A stretch of DNA of 64,000 nt. Source: Lichenostomus cassidix. Lineage: Eukaryota; Chordata; Aves; Passeriformes; Meliphagidae. The stretch spans positions 8,288,263 through 8,352,262 of the forward strand of contig CM039196.1 in assembly GCA_008360975.2 (NCBI GenBank). Reading direction: 5' to 3'. The notes beneath the pieces are model-generated. The model worked only from the letters and a program-made list of their open reading frames with translations, searched no databases and was not told the origin of the DNA. Shown one piece after another: positions 43,798 through 53,300 of the stretch. Positions within the stretch are counted from its first letter, which is position 1; each line of letters begins with the position of its first letter. The translations under genes were made by a program, and so were the position numbers.

Positions 43798-46189
43798 ATG
43801 CGGGGCCCGCTGCTCTGGGCGGGCTGGCTGCTGGCCACCGGCTGCCTGGTGGGTGCCACGGGCAGCTGCCGGCACCGCTGCTGCCCCGGCAGGAACAACG
43901 CGTGCTGGGCCCCCGGCGCCCGCCGGGCTCACTGCTACTGCGACTCGTACTGCCAGAGGACGGGAGACTGCTGCCAGGACTACCACGCCACGTGCCGCCG
44001 CGCCGGTGAGTGGCGGAGGGGATGACACTGGCCGGACCGAGGCTGGGGACACCCGTCTGGGCTGTTGGGTTGGGTGGCGAGTGTTTGCTCTTAGCTGTTA
44101 GCCCCGTACTCTGAGTGGTAACAGGATGTGTCTGGGGATGCCGGCTGGGCTGGGTTTGCAGCAATGTCCCAGTTTTCCCCTTTTTCCACGCTGAATGTCT
44201 GACTGGCCCCAGTGCAATGAGAGAGCCCGCAGGGGTGGCCTCTGGTCTGCAGCTGAGGGGAGCATTGTCACTGCAAGCCTGAGTGGTCAGTGTGGGACCC
44301 AGCAGGACAAGCCTCAGTGTCACCTCTGCTACTGTCACAGACAGTGCCTTGCACAGGGACAGGGGAACTGGAGGCTGCACTGAGGCTGCCAAACAGGGCT
44401 CGTGGGCTTGGGGGGTGCAGAGCCAGCCTGCCCTGGGTACCCAAACCTGGGCAGGCAGGCGCCGGCCCCCTGGACAATTGCAGCAGTCAGCCCTTCCTAA
44501 TCTCCGGGAGATTAGCAGGGTCCCAGCTCAGCACGATGCGCACAGGGATAAAGTCCTGCGGAAGCAGCTTACAATGCCCCTACACTGGCAGGGGTCAGGG
44601 AGAGGGGCTGCTGGGGTCACTGTGGCCCTTGTCCTTCCTCCCCTCTCCCCATCCCCTGTGCTGCATCTCTCCTGCTCTGCTCTTGCCGTTGTTCATGACA
44701 CTGAAACCCTCACTTTTCCCTCTCCTCCATCCCTGGCAGCAGTGGGCTGTGCTGTGGGGCCCTGGGGGCCGTGGAGCGGGTGCAGCTCCCCGTGCGGGGT
44801 GGGCAGCAGGGCCCGCAGCCGCCAGGTCACGGTGCCGCCCCGGCACGGAGGGGATCCCTGTCCTGACCTCAAGCAGCGCCGCGGATGCCTGGGGCAGCAC
44901 CCGACCTGCGGGACAGCCAAAGGTAACGAGGGCTGCCTGCTGCCCTCCGGCGTGGTAGTCCCCATGTGCTGCAGTCCCCGCTGCCTGTCCCGGGGTGTCT
45001 TTAATCATCCCCCTGCCCCTCACAGCTGCTCTTCTGCCAGAGATAGCCAAGATACTCCCCAACTCCTTCAGCCAGGACTTCAGAGATCCCTGGCGAAGAG
45101 CTGGGCTGCCACTGCCCGAGGAGCCCTCTGGGTATGTGTGGGGTTGGGGCCCCTCTGTAGCCCCCCATCCCAAATTGGGGATCCCTCTGCATCCCCCCCG
45201 CAGTCATGGCCCCTTTGCAACCCCCAGACCAAGGACCTTTTTGCTCCCCCCAGCCATTGCTCTTCTCCCTGCCCCAAACCATGGCCCTTTGCATCCCCCT
45301 AGAACCATTATCCTTCCCACTCTCCACACCATGATCCCTTTGCACCCCCTAAATTCATGGCCCCTCTGCACCCCCCAGAGCCATTACCCTTCTCACCTCA
45401 TCAACCAAGGCCCCTCTGCTCCCCAAACCCACATCCCCCTTATACCCTGATCCATGAAAAAAGCACCACAATGTCCACCCTACCTTCCGACCACCATTTT
45501 CCCTCTTTTCTCCCCCAATTCTTCCCCCTCCCCAGCGCCCCCCTCCCCAGCTACTGCGGCTATTTCCGCCTGACGCAGGTAGGACCGCTGTGCCGTGGGC
45601 AAGCCTGGAGCCGCCGGCTGCAGCGGGACAAGCGGGTGTGTGTGGAGTGCTGGGGGAATCTGTCCCACCACCCTGCCCGCTGCGCTGGGCATGGGCTGCA
45701 GGGAGCCAGGTAGGTGCTGATTGTGGCATCCCCACCAAGGGATCTCTCCTAAGGAACAGCTCTCCCTGCCTCTAAGGCATTCTCCTTTTATATTCTAATT
45801 ATAATAAATTGGTATGTAACACTATAATTATGTTAAAATATGCCACAATATTATAGTATATAATTATATTATTAAATATGTCAATAATGTGTTATAAACC
45901 AATATTACAATAGAAAAAGAAACATTTAAATAGAATTATCTCTGTTAGAAGGGACATACAATGACCATCTAGTCTGACTAGTTATTATATATATAATATA
46001 AACCCATATATAAAACTATATTGAATTTTTTAAATTGTATTTATTAATTGCACACCCCAGTTCTCACTGATTTTCCCTTCCAGGACGTTTTGGGTGGCCA
46101 TTTCTGTGGTGGGGTGCCAGGGCTCATGGGTGCAGGAGGGCCTGCAGGAAGGCTGTATCTGCTCCCCCCCAGCTCTCATCTTTGTGTAG
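43798..46189 (+). CDS. SBSPON-like secreted protein (somatomedin B + thrombospondin type 1)
   Basis: Five exons, all in phase: 43798-44005, 44740-44922, 45026-45131, 45536-45709, 46084-46189 (258 residues; human SBSPON about 264). Residues 1-22 form a signal peptide (hydrophobic LLWAGWLLATGCLVGA). Residues about 24-66 form a somatomedin-B domain with the paired cysteines RHRCC, CYCDSYC and GDCC. Residues about 73-128 form a TSP1 repeat (WGPWSGCSSPCG). The C-terminal part has SYCGYFRLTQ, RVCVECWG, VGCQGSW and EGCICSPPALIFV, matching SBSPON's C-terminal region to its last residues. The role is probably in extracellular matrix, inferred from the family. Human SBSPON lies on chromosome 8, so this is probably a paralogue. 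A TAG at 45711-45713 follows exon 4, but a strong CAG|GTAGGT donor precedes it, and the last exon restores homology. An AATAAA at 46257-46262 supports the end. Confidence 0.85.
44740..44742 (+). other. NAGNAG acceptor at SBSPON-like exon 2
   Basis: The acceptor reads ggcagcag. Use of the first AG starts the exon at 44740; use of the second starts it at 44743. Both keep the frame and differ by one residue (AVGC versus VGC) between the somatomedin-B and TSP1 domains. Confidence 0.6.
45143..45440. repeat. Degenerate C-rich minisatellite in SBSPON-like intron 3
   Basis: Variants of catggcccctttgcaccccc recur near 45204, 45280, 45328 and 45356, spaced by about multiples of 25 bp, in a strongly pyrimidine-rich plus strand. 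It fills most of the 404-bp intron between 45131 and 45536. Confidence 0.6.
45780..46055. repeat. AT-rich island with CR1-like remnant (SBSPON-like intron 4)
   Basis: About 275 bp of very AT-rich sequence interrupts a GC-rich region. Inside it, about 45931-45980 resembles the reverse complement of a CR1 LINE 3' end (tagaagggacatac followed by atgaccatctagtctgac). It probably comes from an old, decayed insertion plus expanded AT repeats. It ends about 30 bp before the final exon's acceptor. Confidence 0.5.
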
Positions 46190-46256
46190 GATTCCCCAGG
46201 GAAGGTAAGCTGAGCCTCCCCATAGCACCACTCCTTGCTGGGGAGGCAGGGAATGA

Positions 46257-46262
46257 AATAAA
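46257..46262 (+). terminator. Polyadenylation signal of the SBSPON-like gene
   Basis: AATAAA (gaaataaaaatg) lies 68 bp after the TAG stop at 46187-46189. It fits a very short 3' UTR. Confidence 0.7.
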
Positions 46263-46279
46263 AATGTGGTGTCTTTCAT

Positions 46280-46985
46280 AATTTCACCCTTCTGCAGGTT
46301 TGCTGCTCACCTTTGCCAACTCCTCATGTTTTCCATTAAATATTTTGTTGAAGACCAGGAAGACTCTTCTTGCAAAGACTAAAAATAAGGGAATTGCTAA
46401 AGTGTGGTAATTAATGGTAGAAGAACAGCATGATGAGGTTTAATTCTGGGTGAGAAGATGATGTGACGGTGACATGGTGTGATGATGTCATGCTCAGCCA
46501 TTACACCATGCTGTGCAGTGAGCTGTGACTGGCAAGCAATGGGAGGATGGAGGCAGCATCCTTCCTCTTGTCAGAGCTCGCCCACTGCAGGGAGTGTCAG
46601 GTGAACCACACAGAGCAACTCAGCTGCCTGCTGGGCTTTGCAGAGAGAAATTAGACAGAGACACCCAAAGTCTGTTGGTGTCCAGTTCCAGCCATCGGGC
46701 TCAGCAGCTCCCACTGTAAGGAATAAGGCTGGGTTGGGTGGTGCTGCTGCCCTTCCCCACTCCTCAGCCAGCACAGCACCTTGCTAGTGGAGTCCCTGCT
46801 CCAGCTTGGGTGGTGATACCGCAGCCCGTGGTGGGAGGAAGTGCCAGGGCTGGATCTGCTCCACTGCAGCCGGTGGCTGTTGCCTATTTGCAGCCCCAGG
46901 ACCTGTTTGGCTCCTGCAGCCCCCTCTCACACCACCCTCCTGGGCAGGGAATTAAAAGGTTTCAACACTGGGAATGTTCTTGGCC
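46280..46985. other. Short tail-to-tail intergenic spacer
   Basis: About 0.7 kb separates the polyadenylation signals of the plus-strand SBSPON-like gene and the minus-strand THADA-like gene. An 8-bp inverted repeat (catggtgt at 46473-46480, acaccatg at 46503-46510) is present. Nothing else was recognised. Confidence 0.6.
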
Positions 46986-46987
46986 TC

Positions 46988-46993
46988 TTTATT
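46988..46993 (-). terminator. Polyadenylation signal of the THADA-like gene
   Basis: TTTATT on the plus strand (AATAAA on the minus strand) lies about 330 bp past the THADA-like stop codon. No nearer hexamer was noticed. Confidence 0.6.
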
Positions 46994-47318
46994 TGGGATA
47001 AAAGCCCAGGTCGGCCATGGACCAAAGTGCTGGTTAAAAAAACAGGTGGTGGGAGTTGAGCATGAGAGGGTGTGTGAGCTCTAGGGTGCAGGTCCTTTCC
47101 TGCCAACCAGAGCTGAGGGCAGGGAAGCCATGGACATGTCCCAGGGCAATGATGCACTGGAGTCCTCAGCTGAAGAGTTGAAAAATGCTGGGAACAAAGT
47201 CAGTGTGTCCCCCACTGTGAGTGGGGTTCCCCTGAGTTACACCACCAAACCTGCAGGACAGGCTGCTGGTCAGAGAGAGCATCCAGCAAATGGAGGGACG
47301 TGGCTGCAGGATTTTGTG

Positions 47319-50300
47319 TCACACTGCTGCATGCCTGGAGGTGTCAGTCCCAGATGGTGGTCCCAGCTCTCCTGGTGCATTGTCCTGATTCAGCACAGGG
47401 GCCAGGCCATGTTGCACCAGCAGCTCCTGCACCAGCTCCAGCTCCTGCTCCACCTCCTGAGTGCCACAGCCCACTCCTGGCATGGCAGTGCCACCTTCCC
47501 CCAGCACCTGCAGCACCTGTGCCACCAGCCGGGCCCTCACCAGCAGCACGGCCAGGGCTGTGTGGAGTTTGGCACAGCCCAGCGCCTTCATCCCCCAGTG
47601 GGCAAAAGTCCCTGTGGAGAGAGTGGGTGAAGGAGCCATGAGTGCAGTGGGGTCCTGCTGGGCAGAGCTGGCCTGGGGGACAACGACACTGTCTGCTTGT
47701 CCCAGACATTCCACGCTGGCAGTACCTTGGCTCCAGCAGTGTTTGCAGTACTGCAGGTCCCTCAGCACACCAGGGCCTGTGGCTTCCAGCCAGCACAGAG
47801 CTGAGGCATGGAGCAGGCTGCCAGTGGGTGCCTTCTTCAGGAGTTGGACCAGGACAGGGAGCAGCTGCTGTGCCAGGATGGCTGGCTCTGCAAAAACGTT
47901 GGGTTCATCCTCCTTGTACAGGCTGGCAGCTCTGGGGGGAAAGCCGAGGTGTGAGTGAAGCTGAGGGCTGTACTTGTGGTACCCCACACCCCCTCACACC
48001 AGTCCACAGGGCTCACTTGTTGGCCTTCAGCTCCTCCACGATGCTCCTGAGGTCCAAGATAGGGATGTGTCGAAGCAGTGAGTTGAAGGTCTCAGGGTGC
48101 TCCCTGAACTCTCCCAGAAGGAGCTGCAGGAGGCTCTGGAGCCCCACATTGTCCTGCACAAAGATGCTGCCACCTTGGAGCGGCTCCCCTGGGTTCTGCC
48201 GCAGGAGGCTGGCGAAACCCGAGGCCTCATGCCGGACCTCCCGCTCCTCATCTTGCAGAAGGTGAATGGCCATGTTTATCAGCCTGAGGAAAGGGAAGAG
48301 AAGCATACTGCATGCCCCAAAGCATCCCAGCCTGCCCGGAGGGGAGGATGAGACTTCTGAGGAATACTTTTCCGAGGGACTTTTCTCCTGGACTGTTTTG
48401 TGGGGGACACCTTTCACAGAGTCCATTAACCTGCAACAGGCTGTAAGGAGCAGTGCTGCTGGGGCTGCAAGCACAGCCATGCCCAGGGATGGGCTCAGTG
48501 ACCTACCGCAGAGCCACTGGGACGAGTGAGGGACAGGCAGCACGCAGGGATCGCCGCACCACAGCAACCCCTGCTGTCTGCAGGGAGCGGGCAGCCGCCA
48601 GCCGCAGCACCTCGGACCAAGTGGACTGGCTGCACTCCTCCAGCACCGCACACCAGCGCTCCACCAGCGGGCCATCCTCATCCCCAAACCTGCCAGAGGC
48701 CAGGGAAGGAGAGGGAATTCAGCAACACCTTTCTGCTCCATCCAGGGGACCAAAGGCCACCAGCTGCCCTGAGATTGCAGGACCCAGGTGCAATGCTGTG
48801 ATTTATGGGAGAGAAGTCATGGCTCTGTTTCCAGCAAGGACTAAGGAAGAATCTGCTGGGAGAGTTGGGCAGCTCCCCAGCAGCAGCAGGGACCTACCGG
48901 TGGGCGAGCAGCAGGCTGGCAGCACACAGTACTTGGAAGAGGAGATCAGGGCCAGGACACTCAGCCTCTGCCATGTGCAGCAGCACCTCCAAGCATGGTG
49001 CTGAGGCACCCTGGAGCTTACTGGAAGCTTCCTGGGACCATGACGAGGGATCTCTGTAAAGATGCAGCAAAGCCTCAAGGTACAATCTCAGGAACTCTTT
49101 GTCCCTTGTCTCTTGCAGCACTGACCGCAAGCTCTCCTAGTTGACAACGGGAAAGAAGGTACATGGTTAGTGGTCCCAGCACTGCAGGACCAGGCCAGTG
49201 CCCTGCACCCACACACCCTCAGCCTGAGAAGCACCAGGCTTCTCAACAATGGGATCTCAGGGGTCCCCTCTGCATGGTGCATTGGGGCCCCCCTGCTTTA
49301 CTTGGTGACCTTTGAGCCCCATCATACCAGCAATGTCAGCCCAAGAGCATCCTCCAGCTCCTTGCATGTTCCTCCCTCCCCAGCGATCACCCAGCTCAGG
49401 ATGGCAAGCTGGATGTCAGGGTTGGGCTGCCGGAGAAGTGAGCAGACAGCAGCAATCCGCTCACTGTCTGCCAGCCGGGCTGCCTCGCTGCACACGAAGT
49501 GGGCCATGGTTTGGTGGAGGATGGCTGAGCCCACCTGCAGGAAAACCAGGATTCCCCTTGCAGTGCTCAGCCTCAAGCGATGGGTCTCCCTGTCCCTTCC
49601 CAGGCTCACTGCCAGCCAGGCCATGGCCGTGATTTTCCCAGCAGGAAGTGGTACCTGTGGCTCAGCACAGCCCGGCTTTCCCCCCTGCAGGAGGCTGCCC
49701 AGCTCGGTGCTGATGGTGTCACGGATGTGCTGGGTGAAGCCGGGGCTGAAGGATGTGGGCAGGAGGGTGAGGACCTGGAGGAAGGCGGCACGGACAAGGG
49801 GGCAGTGCTGGGCAGGGGTGAGCAGCCAGCCCCGTGCCTCCAGCTGCAGAGCCATGGGGCGCAGCGCCTCAGCTGACAACCTGCGGGGAAACACACGGCC
49901 TTACCACGGGGCACAGTGCTGGGCTGGACACCCTTCTGTGGCCAAAAAGCTGCATTTGGCACAGAGTGACCCCAGGTGGGGGACAGCATGGCAACACTCA
50001 CCCCGCGGTGCCTGTGGCAGAGGTCAGCAGCGCCTGCATCTGCAGCAGGTGCCCATGGACAGCGTTGTGTGAGTGGATCTGTGCGGGTGCTGCAGGGAGC
50101 TGCTGGGCCAACTGCAGGAGGAGCCTGTGGCGCTGGGGTGGAGGGACAACGGGCACCAGGGCCTTGGCAGCCATCACTCGTACGGCGTAGATGGGGCTCT
50201 CTGCCAGCCCCAGCAGTGGCCCCAGAAATGGAGCAGAAGGGCTGTGGAGCAAAAACGGCACCATGTGGTGATGCTCTGGCTGGAGTAAAATCTCCCAAGA

Positions 50301-53300
50301 GCCGGGGCCAGCCTTGGCACCATGGGACCCCTTCCCACTGCAGGAACCCTTGACTGAGGCAGAGCATTCCCAGTGCCCCCATACCTGCTGGGACTGTCAG
50401 CGCCAGGCTGCAGCTGGGCCAGGAGGGTGAGGATGGCGTGGAGTGCGGGGTGCAGGCGGGGCCTGCCCGATGTGGGTGCTGTGGCCACCTTGAGCTCTCC
50501 CAGCAGGACAGAGCCCAGCTTTGGGTGCTGCCCAAGGAACGCCTGCAGGCTCAGCCCCTCTGATGGGCAGCCGTCCTTGTGGCTCCGTGGCTGCCCCAGC
50601 AGCCGGGATGTGAGGGCGCCTGCAGAGACAGAGAAGGCAGTGTCAGGTCCCTTCCAACCCCCTGTGCTTCACCCCAGACAGGCTCTGAACCCTGGAGGGG
50701 TGTGGGGATCTCTGTCAGTACTCACTGAAGAGCTGGATGGCTGCGTTCCTCATGGCCCAGCAGGGTGAGCCCAGGCCCCGAATCGCCAGGGCCATCATGG
50801 GTGTGGCATGGCACAGCACTGCCCCACCCAGCCCTGCCCCTCGGACCAGCGTCTGCAGCACGTGGAGGGCACACACCTGGGGAGAGCACAGGAGCTCAGT
50901 GCATCGTGTTGGAACGGGGCTCATGCTGCCATGTCAGGGGAAGGTGTTGGGAAAAGACAGAGGAGCCAAGAGACCACCAGCTCTTGGGCTGCTGGGCTGG
51001 GCAGCATGACTAGGGCTGTGGGTTTTTGCTCACTCTCCACACCTCACACTAGGTACCTAGCGCAGCTCCCTTCAGGGGACCCAGCACAGATCACCCTGTT
51101 CCCAAAGTGGCTCCAGCAGCCAGGAGTGCCACACTCACTTGTGGGAGGTCAAGAGTCTGGTCCCAGTCCTGTGGCAGTGCCGTGGTGGCCAAGGTCAGCA
51201 GTGTCTGGATGCAGTGGGTCAGCAGTGGCCGTGCCTGCGCTGGGGCCTCCCCGCTGACGATGCAGAGGAAGAGCATGGGGAAGCCAGCAGCACGGCGTGT
51301 GATCGAGCTGCTCCGGGGCCCACTCAGCGCTTCCAAGCCCTGACAGGGAAACAAAACCCACCTGAGATGTGGCTGCAAACCTGTCACCTGGAAGCTGCAG
51401 CTGCCCTGCAGGGAGGGCATCAGCTACACCAGCCCCGCATCAGCATCTCAGCTGCCAGGAGCGTGCTTGCCCCAAAGAGGGGACACTGAGAAACGACCCT
51501 GGTGCTCCCTGGGGCACAGGGGAAACAAGGGGCACAATGAGTATAGTACCTGCTCCAACACAGCCCGAGGGATGGCCTGCAGCTCTGGATCCGGGTGGTT
51601 CAGCAGAGCAGCACAGAATTTGGTGAAGCCCATGCTGCAGCCCTCCACTGCTCCCTAGAGCACAGCAGTGTCAGGCCCCTACACCCCAAAGGCTGCATCC
51701 ACCAGCCCCCCACTGCCCCAGAAATCTTTGCGAAGGGGAAGATAAAATGAGAAGACATGATGGTGTGGGGATGTGATGGGGTCTGGCACTGGGATCCCAG
51801 CTGAGGGCTTCCATTCATCCCCATGTCCAGCCCCAGAGCAGACCCTGCCCCACTGCACTCGCCCTCCCTCCACCCCAGTATGCAAGAGCAGGGACAGGGC
51901 TGGAGAGGTGGTTAAGGGCTCGTGATTAGCTCTTACCCAGTGCCGGCACCGCAGCAGGATTTCCTGGAACACCTTGGTTGCCATCTGCAGGGTGGGGAGC
52001 GGCAGGAGGGGCCCAAATTCTGCAGGCAGTGTTGGGGATAGCAGCAGCTCAGCCAGGCCCCCCAGGAGCAGCCCAATCTCCTGAGAAGAAAAGGAAGGTC
52101 AGCAAGACTGGCAGGGAGGAGGAAACGCTGGCATGGGTGGCCACGGAGTTGCAAGCCAGGTAGCCTGGCTCTGCCACAGCAGGGGACTATCAGCATCTGG
52201 GAAGAAGCTGGACTCCCTCCACAAGGGCAGGCAGGGTGGGGGCTGCTTTTGGGGAGGCTGATGGTTGCATTCTCCCTGGAAGGGGGTGAGAACATGTGAG
52301 AGCACTGAGGTAAGGACAGAAATTCCCCCATGTTCATCCCCAGCAAGGGTGAATGCCCCAAGGGGAGGTGAAGCAGCAGCTGGGGTGGGCAGGATGATGG
52401 GTGCCATGCTGGGCTGCCCCTCTCCCTGTGCCATGAGGAAGGGTCCTTACCTTCACTGACACCCAGCAGCATGTCAGGATCAGGCTGTGCTCCTCTGACA
52501 GTAGGATTGAGTCCTCTTCCTCTTGCCCCTGGCCCTTCCCCAGCATGATGAGGGAGCCAATGGCATTCCCCATCTCTGCAAACGATGGGGCAGCAGCTGC
52601 AAAAGGAAAAGCCTGGTCTGAGCAGGATGGTGTAGGGCAGTAGGAGGAGGATGCTGCTGGGATTTGGGGGACCTGCAGTCCCCTGTCAGAATGCACACAA
52701 ATGGCAATGGCTCCTGCCCTGCCAGGTGCCCCACGGAGGACTGCAGCTGCACTTTTACCCACTGCTCTTTCCAAGCCATTGCTGTAAGGGCTCTGCTAGT
52801 CCCTCCTCTCCCAGCTGTTTCCACCTGGCAGGTGCCTCACTGCTTCTGGAAGGCTTTTGCCTCTAGTGCTGCAGTTCTCCCATGGAGTTGAGAAAGCAAC
52901 CCAAAGCCTGGCCCAGCCCCACCATGGTCCCCTGCTAGAAGTACTGAATCCAAAGCAAGTGCATTCTCCTTGGGCTGGAGCGCTGCTGGGTCAGGAATGT
53001 CTGTGCTGGAGGTGTCAGTGGTTCCCAGGGATGGCTGCCAGGGATGGATCCCCACCACAGGAACACTCACCTTGCTCATCAGCACTGGGGCCTTGCTGGC
53101 TCTGCAGAGCTCCCAGGAGGAAGGAGGTGATGTCTCTCACTGTGGTCACGAGGCGGGTGAGGAGCTCCTGCCAGCTCTGCACCAACTCTGCTGCCTGCAT
53201 GGAGACAGCCACCTCCAGCACCTGCAGCAGGCACCGGCGCAGCGCTGCGATGGCTCCTGCAGAACACCAACCTCTGCTCACCGTGGGGCCAGCACAGCCC

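Noticed and set aside
44283..45302. 339-codon plus-strand open frame across SBSPON-like introns
   Set aside because: It contains the real TSP1 exon in frame but runs through two introns with consensus splice sites. The exon-joined protein matches SBSPON; the read-through parts do not.
45711..45713. TAG as the end of the SBSPON-like protein
   Set aside because: It lies just past a strong splice donor, and the exon at 46084-46189 restores the family's C-terminal residues in phase, so it is intronic in the main transcript.
46441..46530. Possible box C/D snoRNA (TGATG words and an 8-bp stem)
   Set aside because: No correctly spaced CTGA D box with a terminal stem, and it is not inside an intron.
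49170..50072. 300-codon plus-strand open frame
   Set aside because: Antisense shadow of THADA-like exons 24-26. No recognisable protein.
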